From assembly GCF_964199755.1 (NCBI RefSeq), contig NC_133896.1:94798200-94862199 (forward strand): a stretch of 64,000 nt of DNA. Direction: 5' to 3'. How positions within the stretch are numbered: the first letter of the stretch is position 1; each line of letters opens with the position of its first letter. Origin of the DNA: Larus michahellis. Lineage: Eukaryota; Chordata; Aves; Charadriiformes; Laridae. Of this stretch, positions 44,195 to 58,500 are shown piece by piece. A model generated the notes under the pieces. It was not told the DNA's origin. It saw only the letters and a program-made list of their open reading frames with translations, and made no database searches. A program made the position numbers and the translations under genes.

Positions 44195-47100
44195 GTATCC
44201 TCAACCAGTACTTAATTGGTGAGGGTTTAATTTTATCTGATTGGAAGTTATGAAGTGCAAAGCATCTGCTCCATTGTTTCATGTGATTTGCAGAATGACT
44301 GTTGGGCTTTGTTAAGATTGGAGTAGATTCTGCATGACTATTCTAGTTAGTATTTTATTAAGGCTATTCCATTAATAATGATTTTATGGATGTGTTACAA
44401 CTCTGGCTTTCATACTAGTTCTCCAAGTGTGGCTTTTAAACAGCAGGCCCTGGGACTACATTTTTTTTTGTTGTTTTAGTTTTTTAAAAAAATTCTTTAA
44501 CAAGGCTTAAACTCTGGTGTTCTTGACTCTGGGTTAGGTGTCTGATTTAGCAACGCAGGTACTTTAAGCATGCTGGTGAAAGATCACTTTTTCAAATGAA
44601 GAGTCCGTAGTGTGAAATAGTAAAGCAGCAGCATCCAGAGGGGTGACAATCAAGTCTTCCTTTCATTTCTCTGACAGGAAAGTTTTTATTAAGGCTTAAC
44701 CTCTTGCGTGTTCTTTTATTTCTAGTTACTGTCCTCATAAGTTCACGAGTTCTCCATCTTTGGTGGGAGTCATAAAAGTGCCAGCTCTTCACTGTGTTTC
44801 TCAGCCACCTTAATTCATAAGGGTGCAGTTCTTTGTCATTTCTTAATAGAATTGGACATGCCTTTCTGTGCACATTCTATTCTTGTGTCTCGGGGAAAAA
44901 AACATTAATACCATTTAACCTATGAAGTAATAATATAAGGTAAATTGACGGGTAAATTTTTCCATTTGATAGGTATGTTTTTCCATTAAAAATACCTGAA
45001 ATATCTCCATGCTTTCCACATTTTGAAATACATACTATATTCTCCATAGAAAACATCAAAATACCAAGCTGCAAGTTTATGAAACATGAATTATGCTTTT
45101 CTGCATGTGTGTTGTGATGAGTTGAAAATGACTAATTGTTGTGATCATGCATGCATATTTATGCAGCTCTGTTGAAGTGCTCAAGTGTATCTTAAGCAAG
45201 AACAACATTCTGTCACTGCCATAGAACTCAGTGAAGATTTGTTTTAGTTATGTGAAATAATTCACACTGACAGCAGTACAGTCTGAATATTTGTCAGAGG
45301 CAAGCACTGTGAACTTTTAGTAACATCTGCTTATGAAGGTATCTCCTAAAGCTGACAAAGGAAATTGATACGTGTGAGATTTCACCTAGCTGAATAGGAG
45401 GGCAGGAGGGTAGAAATAACATTGGTGCGGTAAGTTCAGAGTTTATGTTCATAATTTAACATCCTTGTATCTCAGCAATTTTACACTTCTGTGGTCTTCC
45501 TGATATTAACAAAAAAAGAAAAAGGTATTTCAGAAGCTTGTTCTTCTGACTAATACTGCCGATTGCTTCCTGATATTTCATTATGACCCATTTGTACTAG
45601 TCTGTGCATGAGGTAAGCAACTGTTTTAATGTTTCTTTTAAAAAAGGCAGTCTACGTCTGATAAAGTGGGAGGCTATGAATTCAATAAATTAATTTTTAG
45701 CAAACACGTGTTGATCGTCATTCCCTGCACATTAAGTTCAGTATCTTATCAACTTTAAGTTGTCCTTATTGGTCCAGGTTAATCTATAAGATATTTGGGT
45801 TGAGTGGTGGAGAAGGAAATTTCCTTCCTCATGCATGCACTTTGTGCAGCGATACCCTTGGTTTATTGGGGGGAGAGGTTACCCCTCTTCAGGGAAGTGC
45901 TTCACCTGCTGGATGTCACACAGTAACTGAGAGGTTATGAAAGGCAGCAATTTAGATTATTCCATAGATACTTGCAAATAGATTTTAAATAAGCAAATTA
46001 TAAGGTCTTTGATTTAACAGTTACAGGCTAATATTACCTATGGGGTCCACAGTGTTTACTGTTCTCAGATAGTTCATACAGCTTATCACTGATTTCCTGT
46101 ATGCAACTATTGTAGAGTGTAAACTGGTAGGGGGTGGTAGACATTTTCTCTTTTATTTGAATCTCTATTGTTTCAGTGATGATACAAGGTGGGATAATAG
46201 GGTAAAGCATTTTGGACCATTATTTCCTCAGTTGTTGCAGTTGTGTATCAGTCCTAAGCTTGAACAAAGATGCAGTTCAGAATCACTTCTGTTCTGCAAA
46301 AGGCTTTCCCTGGTATGACAGCTACTGACAGCTAACTAGGAAGTAATGCTGGGCTGAAAGGCATGCACTGATGTTTCATCTGGCAATAGTCAAAATCAAA
46401 TGTTATACTGTTTACTGCTCATTAGTTGAGCTAAAAACTGGAACTATTTAACTCAAAGTGTATCAATAGGATATTTCCGGTGTTACCTCTTAGGGCACCA
46501 TGGCTACTAATTTATATTATTATGGCTTGTCTGCCAGCAAGACCCAGAAAAATGTTAGAAATAAAATTCATTGCTGAAACAAAATATATTAATTGAAAAT
46601 CTCAGCATTTTTGTCTTCCCTTCTCTTCATGTTATTTTCCCATTTAATTTCCTTCTACTTCTGTTTTCCTGTTTAGTTAGGGCAATTTTCTTGTACACCT
46701 GTTGCAGAGACTGATTGAATTGAGACTTTAGAAACATGGGGAGACTTTTAACTGGGTTTAATCCATTTTCTGCTTGAGCCCACTTCAAACTTTTTGATTA
46801 ATTTTTCTTAACTGTAAAACAACAATTACTCTCACCTGTTTTTCTGGGCAAACTGGAGAGTCCTATTTTCTGGAAAGTGAATCCCCATGCCCTTTTTCTC
46901 TCTCTACTTGATTGGGATTTTTTTCTTCCCTCTTTTCCTGGTGCTTTTTCACATCTTGGTCCCCTTGCCCCCATCTGCCTGCGTTCCCAGTAGTAAGAAT
47001 TCATTGAACAGCTCTGATGATGATGCAGAAGGAGAAAAATGTTTCTAGTTTGCTCTTCTGTTGGCTGCATAGGAGAGAGAAGTGATGGCAGTATGGTTTT

Positions 47101-49360
47101 ACCACAGTATGTAAGTAAATACACCAAGGAGGCATACCAAGTGAGTGTGGAGATTTTTGTAACTGAGGCTTGAGATTTGTTTGCATTTGCGTCTGAAGTT
47201 TATATTTGTTTTGTTGGGTAGTGCAGAAGCTGGATACTGTTTTACTCCGCTTAGCATTATAAAATTAATTGCCTTCAGAAAACAAGTAGTTGAGTTTACT
47301 GTACCTGTGAAATGTGTTACTGACAACCCCTCAAAGTTGCTTTCCAGTTGTTTATTACAAGCTGACAGTAGGAGTACTGTGTGCTATAATGTGTAGCTTA
47401 AATTTGCTGATCCTCTTGATGTTTTTTCTTATGATGTACATAGCTGTCCCGAACTGTGTAGATTTCCGTATTTTGTAGGTCAGTTGGATGTTAGGTGTTG
47501 CTCTGTGGCTGGTGTTTCCTTTCCTGTTCTGACAGCAGAAGTATGGGTATCATACTAATGGGTATCAACAGAAGAAAAACTAGTTCGGTTCATTCTCGGG
47601 TTTCCTTTGGAGAGTAGTAGAGACCCATGCGGTCAATACCTTACAAGCTATTCTGATGATTTCTCATGTGGAAAATCAGGGGAAAGGACGTAAATGAGAG
47701 CACTAAGCTAATTTTTCTGTGTCTTTTAAAACAATGAGGCAGAGACCCAGGTGGTCTCCAGTGTAATTTACCTAAGAACAGAAAGAATTCCTTGGAAAAT
47801 GTGGTCTCAAGGGCCAGGAAACAAGGAGGGGAGGACTAAGAGGAACTCGGGCTTCCCTCTGTCTTTGTTTTGGTGATTCTGTCCTTGTGCTCTTGAAGAC
47901 CAGAGGGGAAAAAACAAACAAACAGCAAAACCCCCAAGAAAACTGTGGAGCTGTGGTTATTAGTGTGACTGTATGGCTTTTTTCTTTCCTTCTTGAGAAC
48001 CTCTCCCTCTCCTGTCTCTTTTTTTCCCCTTTCTTTTTTTCTTTTTTCCCCTCCTTTCCTTGGAAGTAATATGATCCTTCACTGTTGGTGGTAAGGTCAC
48101 TGAAAGCTCTTCTGTTGCTTCCGTAGAGCAACACTATGTGGTGCATGTGGATAGAAAGAGCAGGTCAGGCACTCTGTGAAGTGCCTGCCAGGAAGAACAG
48201 CAACTGGTCATTCCCAGTGAACCTCAAGAAGCTCAGGCAGTACATCGAGTAGTTCATCTTCTTGTTCCTAGGTCTGTCTCCCACATACATCCCCATAAAT
48301 TGGCAAAGTTTTCCAGAAGACACATGGGTTAAACTAGTGGGAATGTAGAGTTACTGTATTCCTTCTGCCTATGATATCTGTCTGGGCTCTCATATATTTT
48401 GAAAGTGTGCATAAAATAACCGTCCATGGTTTTGTGTTTCTTCTCTTTGATCCCACATGTTTCATGTGCATTGTCTTTAATCACTGCCTTTGCTTCACTT
48501 AGCCTCAGTCCTTGTTCTTCTCACAGGTGGCAATTTTCTTCTGTGTTTTCTATATCAAAGCTCTCTTTTATTAAAATTTAATTCATTCTCTGTTATGAGA
48601 TGATAATAACAGACAGAAGTATTAGCATGGTAACTTTATAGTGTGATGGCAGTGAAAGGCTGTATGAAGAGGGCAGGAAACAGAACGAAGGATCAGATCC
48701 TCACAGACCTAACACCAAAAAACTGAACCTTTCCTTTGAAAAGCAGGAAGATTTGCCTCCTACAGCAGCATGTGAGAGGGCAATACTGGGCAAAGACCCA
48801 CAAGGTGGTACTGGCAGGCATCACATATGGAGGAATGATTTCTGATGCCCATTAAATATTGTGGGGTTCACACTGTGTTGTGCAGAACAACGCAGCTCTG
48901 CTCTTGATAATGCCCTCTTTCAGAAGAAAACAGTTTCATTCTGGAGAGATTCATGTGGTTTTGCTTTGGTGGGGGGAGCTGATTTTACTCAATAGCCATC
49001 AAAATTCCTTGCCTTGCAGCTGTTGTTAATTTTGGTAGGAATAGAAGTAGTAAAGCCTGTGTATTGCCAGGCACTGTACATAACATGGGGTAATGGTTGC
49101 ACTTTCTGTTCTTAAAAATAAATTAAAAAAAAAAAAGACTGGGAGTGGAGAACAAAGCAGGAAAGTGATTTGCCTAAAATCATGCAGCTGGTTTGTGGCT
49201 GAGCTAGGACCAAAGTTCAGTGTCTTCATTTCTGACCAGTAGTTCATGATTGCTGTTTCTTTCATGTTTTGTCATAAGTTTTTTTTCATGAAGTCTGTGA
49301 AGGTACAGCAGTGGAGGGTGGTAGAAATTAACTCTCTCCTTCCTTTTTTCCTTTGTCCAG

Positions 49361-49544
49361 ATTAAATCGTATTTTCTGACATTTGAAGAGCAAACAGCAC
49401 CATGGCTCCATGAATTGCAAAACCGCAGGAAGTGTGGCAGCCCTCCATACCTCCAACTTTCCTTCCTTACTGTGACATTCTTCTCGGATTGGTTTCATCC
49501 CCACTGGATGTGCAGAGGAAGCTGTTTGTGGATCAGGAAGAGCC
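49361..49544 (+). other. B4GALT4: B4GALT4 leader part of the start-codon exon
   Basis: A pyrimidine-rich tract and TTTGTCCAG acceptor precede 184 bases of 5' UTR. Three upstream ATGs lie in it: at 49402 (ACCATGG context, stop after three codons), at 49410 (21 codons, ends 49475), and at 49508 (24 codons, out of frame, running past the main start to 49582). Confidence 0.75.
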
Positions 49545-52500
49545 ATGGCCTTGAACTCATATGTCTTCCACCTCTTCTATAAGTTCAAAGTGTTGGTGCT
49601 TGTCAGTTTGTGTTTGATGGTACTATGGACCACATTCAGTTACTTCGTGGACTCCAGAGAGCAATTTTCTAAAGCTAAGAGCATTGTGGAGGATTTCAGA
49701 AAGGTAATTAGCCTGCAGGACAGTCAAAAGGAAGAGAAGATCAAACCAAGTGCAAAAGTTCCCACGGTGAAGTCCTTTCAGAGTCACTGTCCAGCTGTGT
49801 CTCCATACCTACGTAAGTGATGGTGCTTTCCTCTCCTTTATAACAAGTCACATGTGCTTTGGTACTGCTGACTTGGGTTTCTTCCTAGACACTTTTCCTG
49901 TGAAACATACAATGCAACTGGTTGCATTGTGCACTTCTGAGTGAGGAAGTGACTTGTGGCACAGAGCGCCTGTGCTGGGTCTGGCTGGGATACTAGCCTG
50001 TCTGGTGCTGTGGTTTGCATTTGTGACTGAAACAGCTTTGGTAATGCACCAGTGACTTGGCTACTGCTGAACAGTATTTGTACCCTTTTGAGGCTTTGTC
50101 TCTCTCTTCCATGGGCCCCCAAAATCTGGTAGGCTGGGGGTGGGCAAGAGGTTGGGAGTGAACACAGCCAGGACAGCTGGCCTCAACTGACCGAAGGGAT
50201 ATTCTGTACCATACGACCATACCATTTATCATGCTCAGCAATAAAAGCTCAGGGAAAGAAAGAAGGTTGGGTGTTCATGGTTACAATGTTTGTCTTCACA
50301 ACAACTGCTATACATGCTGAAGCCCTGCTTCCTAGGATGTGGCTGGACATCTGCCCGCCAATGGCAAGTAATGAATTAATTTCTCTTTTTGCCTTGCTCA
50401 TGCACACAGCTTTTACTTTTGTTTAGCTATCTTTATCCGAATGACAAGTCTTTTCACCTTTCCTTAATTTTTTCCTTTTCATTATTAGATGTGCCTTTTT
50501 TGCTCTGACTTGACAATTGAAAGACTTCACAGCTGTGTTGGGGTTAGCACTACTTATGGTGAAGGTTCAAATAGATGACTGTTTCCTTAGTTTGGCCATT
50601 TTTTAGTTAACTTTTGTTTTCGTGTCTTGGTATTGCTAGCAGCACCAGGCTTCTGCTTTGCAGTACCATGTCATTGTCGTCTTCCTCTTCCTTTTTGTGA
50701 ACCTGATAAGGGATTTGTTTGGGGAGCTGGATTATTTCCCCCTTCTCTGATGTAGTCCAAAAAACTGCTGTCTAGCTGCACACCCTCACCCCTGCCTTCA
50801 AGATGTATTTACTTAAGTAAATGCACTGCAGCTATAGCCGTCGCAGTTGCCTGCATTGTTCTCTTTCATGGCTGTGCCAAGTCCAAGTCCAGAGGGGCTG
50901 GAATGATAGCTCAGTGCAAGAGAAGTGATGAAAATTTCATTTGGCAACAGAAAGCCTTGGTACATTTTATCTTACAGATGTATAGCCTTAAGCCTACGAC
51001 GCTTTTGTTCACGCTTTAAGTAGAGATGCCTTCTTGCAGCCACAGTTCTATGTCTCTTTCCACTTCCCTCTCCTCTGCTTTGCCCTGTCAACTGCTTCTG
51101 GCCAATCCTCCTGCAGTAGGGTGGAACTTCTCTGGATTTATTATTTTTTTTTTTTAATTTTTTTAATCATCACTACTCTATAAGCAGTTTAAGCAACTCA
51201 CTGCTCAATACCCTCTCCTTCCACTGCCTTTGTAGTGCCCTTGTAGCACTACTCTTCTTTTGGAAAGACAGTGAAACCAATGGGGACTAGAACCTGGGTT
51301 TTTTGCACTGGCTACAGAGTGCCTCATTAGGTGACTCGACTAACCACAACCAGAAACATCTCAGGGAAGCTTCTTGTGCTTCTCCTACAGGAGGTGCCAG
51401 CAAACTCATTTTCAAAGCATCTCTCACACTAGAAGAGGTGCAAAAGGAGAACCCTCAGGTAGTCAAGGGCCGGTATCACCCTACGGAGTGCTCAGCCTTG
51501 CAGCATGTGGCCATCCTCATCCCACACCGCAATCGAGAGAAGCATCTGCTGTACCTCCTGGAGCACCTCCACCCCTTCCTACAGAGGCAGCAGCTGGACT
51601 ACGGCATCTACGTTATTCACCAGGTGAGGCAACTGTGCAGAGATGTGTTTGGGTGGGGATGACGACAGTGCTCAGCAGTCTGAGGAGAGGCGTGCTGCTG
51701 CCTCAGCTATCTAACATCAGTCCTCCAAGCCTGCTTCAAACACTTGTACTTGTTGAGGGATGCAATGGTGCGTGCAGCCATTGCTGGTAGCACTACAGGA
51801 TCTCAGCTGCTGTTGGCAAAGCTGGGAAGTATTAAAAAAGTGTCTTTAACTGGTGTCCATTTCTCAGTCTAAGTAACTTGCTACTTCTGAGTTAGCATTC
51901 AAGGTAAACATCTTTTGCATTACTAATGCAACTCACTTGTCTTGTAGTATACACATGCGTAACTAGGATGACATGTTTTCTGTCTTTAAATTTGGAGTTG
52001 TTTGGATTGACGGCCTCAGTTTGTATCTAGCTCTCCTCTCCCATCTGCTTGCTGGCTATCATACTTAGTAAGCTTTTGCATATCCTGTGGTTGTACTTAC
52101 TTTTGCTGTCTCAAACTAAACATGCGAGACACTGCTTGTAGGTGCTTTACTTGCCCAGCAAGGGCTGTGGGAAGAAGTAGTTATGGCAGAGCATTTGGTT
52201 CATGAAAGATTTATTAGTTACTTTATTTGCATTTGTTCTAGCTCTGCTGAGTCAGTGGCTAAAATTTGAGCATACAGGCTTGTGCCATTTTGTCTTTCAT
52301 CAAAGGTTCTTATGTTCTGGCCACATAAGCTAAACACAGTATAGATTTCTCTTTTGTAATATGTTGTCTTTTTCTTGATCTTTTATTGTGTTTGCTTTCT
52401 TCTGCTATCATTTACTTGCGTGTTCTGCTTTGACTGTAAATGGATTTTTCAGACAGCAGGAGAAAAAGGTGATAAACTAATATAGTTTCTTTTCCCTTCT

Positions 52501-55500
52501 GTTTAAAGAGGCTAGTGTCAATTAATGAGGATGAGGCAATGTTTTCTAGGTGAAAGCTTACACTTTTGCTCAATGGCATAGCAGAACAGCAACAAAAGTC
52601 ATGGCGGGATATCTACTTTCAGTTGGAATAGACTGCTTTTTAATTTAGAGTCATCTTGTGGCCCATAGAGTGGAAAACCAGGGTATTTTTCTGCATTAGT
52701 TGGTATGTCCTGTAGTCATACATAAAATGGCTCACTCCAGCTAGCGAGTAATGGTTAGCAATAAATCATTGGAAGAATGGGCATACGTTCTTTTATTTAT
52801 TGAAATATGTGGGGTGGAGAATGGCTGTTGTCATGTTAGCAAAAGGTAATACAGAAGTATGAAAGTTCTGTGTGATATGAGCAGCAATATCAAGTCTGGA
52901 CTTGTTCTATCAGAGTTTTTACTTGGAAGACTAGAAACTCCTGCTTAGCCTTTCTATGTAGATAGGCATACCCAAAGATTGGAAAGTGGGTCTAACAAAA
53001 CTCTCTGTTATGGCAAATCCATTTTCACTCTCCATTTGTGATGTCATTAGTTTTTTTAAGTATCTTTTGAGGAAAGAAATAGTTAAAAACAGGACTTAAC
53101 TATTAAAATACACAGTTTACTTTGAAGGAAGATGAAGAAATGGGCCTTTTATATTTTTTTCTCTGAGCTGTTGAAGGGCACACTCCAGATCTCTTCTTTA
53201 TAGGCTACTTGTAACATCTTGAAAATCATGTTTCTCTACACCAATGTGTGCATATATGAGTGCAGTGCTGAAAAAAACGTCAGTTTGTAATTCCTAAGGG
53301 GTGAATAATTTCTTCCTACCATAAGTTTGTCTTGCAGTCTGTGTTCTTCCATAGAAACAAAGGAGGGCAGTTCTCCCCTCAATAAAAGATGAGAGTAAAC
53401 TTTGCTATTTGTTCAGCATTTAGTCTAACATTGAAAACTGCCCTTCCTGGAATGCAATTTTAGCTGTCCTTGGGCTACCTTTGTGCAGGAAGTGGGCCAG
53501 TGGTGCCTGACTGTACTGATGGAGGAGACAGAACTGCAGCAGGTGGTAGATGCTGCTGCTGAACTGGGTGTGATAGCCAATACAAGTGAAGTTCTCTATA
53601 CGTTCTTTACCAGTCATCTGAATTGTTCTGTTCACTCGATAACCTATGTTTTCATCATCAGGAGAAGATTATCTGATGGATATTTTCATATATTTAAAAA
53701 AAAAAAAAAAAAACCAACAAAAAACCAACCTCCAAAAAACCACTCAGAAACCTGACATCATAGATTTTTGGATGAATTTTATCTTAATTTTTCTTAGAAA
53801 ATTCATTCCCTGACTGAGAATGGAAGCAATTATTTATCCCTCTCTTACTTTCTCAGAGCAGGCACTGGGCTGTATTTCCCTAACTGCAGGTATGGAGCCA
53901 TAAATCTCATCAGTCTTCTTGTTGCATATGGCCGTTGCCATTTCATCAAATTGCTGCTTCAGAACAGTGTGTTACTTTTTGGAACAATAAAACATGCTTT
54001 GTGTACAACTTTTCCCTACAGGTAACCTTCTCTCAGGCTGGGGAGGCCAGCTTCCTTCTCAGCTTCCATGGAGCCTCTTTCAGTCCAGGCAGCTTCTAGC
54101 AAATGACCCCTTTCTCTTGAAAATTGCTTTTTTTATTCTTTCAAGTACATCAGGTTCCTAGCTCTGGAAAATGACTGTCCTGTCAGTTTCTGGGAGCACA
54201 GGGCTTGTCACTTTGACTCGCAGGTGGAAACTTGAGACAACTCACCACCTTGTCCTCAGGAGCAGAAAGCCTTCTACAGACTGGCAGTCCAGTTGAAAAT
54301 AAATAGCAAGATAAGCACACCTGTTGCTCCAGAGTGAACAGTGTCATGATAAGTTTAGAAAACTGCCAACTATGTATATATATGTATACTTCACAGGTGA
54401 AAAATTATATTCTTGAAAAGCAGAGATGCACTAACTTACAGCAAATGCAAATAACGAAGACTAGTAAAAGTCAAGTGAAGCTCTGTGCTACAGGGAGTCC
54501 TTGTGCAGCAACATAATTAGGTTATAGATAGGAGTTAAAAATGGAGAGACCTGCTTTTTATTTCCCACTCTGCCACCTACTGTGTGACCTAAGGTAATAT
54601 AGTGAACTCTTTAAGCATTGCTGTGCTCTAAACTGTGTGGACAAGCATAAAACATATGTGGCAGGTGCTATGACATCTATAAACCAATTAGTATGGGAGT
54701 AATGGGTTTTTTTGGGGGTGGGTGTGTGGTTTTTTTTTTGTTTGTGTGTTTTGCTTGCTTGTTTGTTTTTAAAACTTCCATAAACCTTAATGACACAGTT
54801 GTATGGAGTGCCAGTTTCTAAACTGTTTACTGATACCTCTCTTGTTATGTAGCCTGATGGGAACTCTAGGACAGGAGCAGCAATAGCACTAAAATTGCAT
54901 CATGCAGTGTCCGTACTTGTGGTGCCCAGATAACTGTTGGCTTTTCTGTCCCTGGCTGTATTTGTTCATGACAAGGAGAGACTGAAAAAACACTTTGCAT
55001 CACTGGCCACTCTGATGCTGTATCTGATGTTATGGGGTAGCTCTTTGTGTAGTTACTGCTGTAAAGGCTGTGACGCACGAATGTGGTTGCAAACTGCGCG
55101 ATTAGAACTAATGCCCGAGAGCAGTTCTGGTTCAAAAGGTTTGACACCTTCTTCAGAGACTTTTTTTCCTTTTCTTCCACAGGCTGGCAGCACCAAATTT
55201 AATCGAGCTAAACTGCTGAATGTAGGATACCTAGAGGCCCTAAAAGAAGCAAACTGGGACTGTTTCATTTTCCATGATGTGGATCTGGTGCCAGAAAATG
55301 ACTTTAACAGTTACACGTGTGACAAACAACCAAAGCACCTTGTAGTTGGCAGGAACAGTACTGGATACAGGTAGGAAACCAGGAATACGGAAAGAATACC
55401 AACTGGGAAATGCCACGTTACTGATAATGTTCCTCTTCTGATGGAGCTGTACACTGGTATCTACCCTTCCTTTTGACACCAGATTTCTGGTGATAACACT

Positions 55501-58500
55501 CCACCTCTCTGGAGCGCCTTCTGACAAGATATAACTGTATGGACGTCTCTGAAGTCATCTCAGTGGTCACCTGTACGAATAATCATTGTCATCATTCTGG
55601 TTTCTGGGGTGAGGTAAAGGGTGTTTTGAGAGGAAAGCAATGCGACAGAGGTTGTGCAAAGACCTTCTGTCAAAGCTAGAGATACATTTGCAGTCTCCTG
55701 GTCCTGTGATTTGACAAGTGTGATCTTACTATTGTGCTAATAAAACTTCCGACTTAGCTTTTGCTGTTGAAGAGGTAACTTCTGATATTGAGAGCTCAAG
55801 TGTGAGAATTTGCCAAAGGATAGGGTTGTCCTTTAGTTATTTGGCTGTACAGCATCTAGTACAGAATTGTTCTGATTTTTAACTGGGTCCCCTAAGTGAT
55901 AGTGGGATATAAATAATCCAAAGTGAAAAGTCAGGTTCAGGCCACCTCAGAGAAAAAAGGCTGCTCAGCTTGGTGAATTTAATGGCTAGAATGGTTTCAT
56001 TGAATGTGGTTTCTTTCAGGAGTCACTTCTTATATCATGTCACTCTAAATATTAATTAGAAGTGGGCTTTTCAAAAGCTGATCTTTATATTGAAGTAAAG
56101 CTCTGCTTCACTTCTGGGTTTCCTTTGTTAAATATATGAGAAAGAGGTGGGATGTGCAAATCCTTATACAGAATAATATTCACTTTCCAGTTATTCAGTG
56201 AAAACAGGAACAAGCACAAATGAACTAGGCTCGTGACAAGTTTTTGGAGCACTGCGCCTTGCATAGAGAATGCTGAGAGCTACAGGTTGGTCATGCACCA
56301 AAGCAACAGAAACACTGCTTTGGTTAATTGACAGACAAGTAGAATCCAGGCTAATAACATGGCATGGCACAAAGCTTGAGGTGCTTTACTTAACCTCCTG
56401 TGCCTTAGTTACTGAAAGTGTTTAGCTTTCCTAAGCATGCAGATTGATTATTATTATTTTTTGTTTTTACTAAGGGTTCTTCTTACTATTAATTTCCTCA
56501 GCCTTCTGCTGTTTGTGAAAGGAGCTGTTAGTTATGGGTCAGCTTTAAGCTTTGGCTTTAAAGAGTCTTACACTGACAAAATGTTTTTCTTGTGAATCCC
56601 CTGCCCTAGGGTGTTGTGAATACCCTGCACCAGTATTCACTAGGATACTGGTAGTGTGAATTAGATTCATACTTCTTTTTCTGTGTCACTGCCTCTGTTT
56701 ACACATCTGTGAAGTGGGGATAATAATGCTGTACTTCCGAGGGAATTCCTGGGTATGTTTGAAGGGATTCAGATCCTGAGCTCAAGAATGATACCTAAGC
56801 TGAGCTGAGACCACAGGTTGAAATGCTGGTTGTGCACCCTCAGTGTTTTGCTTAGGCTGAGATGAGCATGCTGAGTGACACATGTTGCTTAGATGGGATT
56901 GAGAAAACTGAAGTCATACATGGTCTGCATTAACACAAAATGTCCTGGGCAGGAACGTAGGTTTTCTGGGTTTTTTTTGTGTTTGTTTTTCTTCCAGGGG
57001 GATATCCTCTATGGTGGTGCAGTGCATGCTAACCTTAGCAGTCGTGCTCCTCTGGAGAGCAAGTACCTTATATTTAGTTACATAAACTACAACATAGGTT
57101 TAGATTCTTTAGGAAAAGGTTTTGGTATTTAAACTTTGAAGGTAAGGGTGGGAAAAACTTTCCTAGCATAGCTTAGCTATTTCATTGAGACCAGCACAAC
57201 ATCTTTTCCTAATTTCTATTGTATGGTTTCTCCAGTCCAATTTTAAAAAACCACAGGGAGCTGATAGTGTCTTGTCCTCAGGGAAGAGGTGATTGAACAC
57301 TGTTAATGCAGAGGTGCCATTTTTACAGGTGATGTCACCTAGGAGCAAGATATGCCTAAGACCTGTCAGTTCTGCCCTGCCTAAGGAGGGTTGAGTGGGC
57401 AGCGCTGTCCTGGTTACAGCTCTGGCTCCTTCGGTGTCTGCCTCTCCAGTGGTGTAGGGGAATTATGGGGTGCATATATGTACGTGTGGGTGGGCAGTCA
57501 GTTCCCAAAACCTACTAGGCTGCTGGAACGGGGGGCCTGTGGGACTGTTGGTGACTGACAGTGCAGCCTGAAAGCATGGCTGGGGAGGGCTCTTCCCTGC
57601 TGTTGCTGTTTACAGGACTTCCTTGCTGTCCATTCCGCTTGCATTTCTCCAGAGCACCCATAGCAGAAGTCTCAAGGTGATGATGCATAATTACAGCCTC
57701 ACAGGGCCTCTGCTACCTTGTGGCTGGTCTCCTGTAGGAGAGGAGATAAAGGGGGGAGAGCAAGGAAGACTAAAAATTCCAGAGGTAGAAAAAAACCACA
57801 GGTAGAGCACATGAGAGACTGCATCTGCCTAGAACAATTCTTTTTTTTATATTTATATAGATAACATCATCTTTTTGGGAAGTCTGTCACAGTCCCAGCA
57901 AATGACAGTTGAAGCTTTTTTTCAGACAACTGGAAGAAGCCTCATGCATACAGGCCCTGGTTCTTGTGGAAGACTAATCATCCTGGTATCTGCTGGAAGG
58001 GCAACACAACAGGACACAAGTAATCCAGGAGATTTCTGAAGTGAACTGATGGTAACTGTGATGACACAGGTGATCAGAGCTGATGAAGGGAGGTGTTCTC
58101 CTGAACTTTATACTTGGAAACAAGGAAGAACTGGTCAGGGATGCAAAGGTCAGAAACAAGGAGGTAATGAGGCAAATAGCAGGATCACAACCCTGGACTT
58201 CCTGTTCAGGAATCTGCTTGGAAGAATCACTTGGGAGATGGCCCTAGAGATAAGAGGGGTTCAGGAGAGCTGATTGATCTTCAGGGATTGCCTCCTTCAT
58301 GCTCAAGAATTGTTCATTCCTATATGCAAGAAGTCAAGCAAAGGAGGACGGAGGCCTGCATGGATGAACAAGGAGTTCCTGAGAAAACTCGGAACAGAAA
58401 AAGGAAGCATGAAAGGAGCGGAGCAGAATCAGGTGACTTGTGAGGAGACACAAGATGCTGTCTAAGTATGCAGGCACAAGGTTAGGAAAACTAAAACCCC

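Larger units (their letters stand above)
34104..49360 (+). other. B4GALT4: B4GALT4 first intron
   Basis: About 15 kb of A/T-rich sequence. It contains an LTR-like element, a 1.7 kb degenerate CR1 copy, a long T tract and several short simple repeats. No coding exon of another gene is recognised on either strand. Further untranslated leader exons could be hidden here. Confidence 0.6.

Noticed and set aside
54937-55182. Open frame running into B4GALT4 exon 3 from upstream
   Set aside because: A good acceptor (TTTTCTTCCACAG) separates it from the exon. The joined frame without it gives the conserved [14 protein letters not shown], so the extension is intron.
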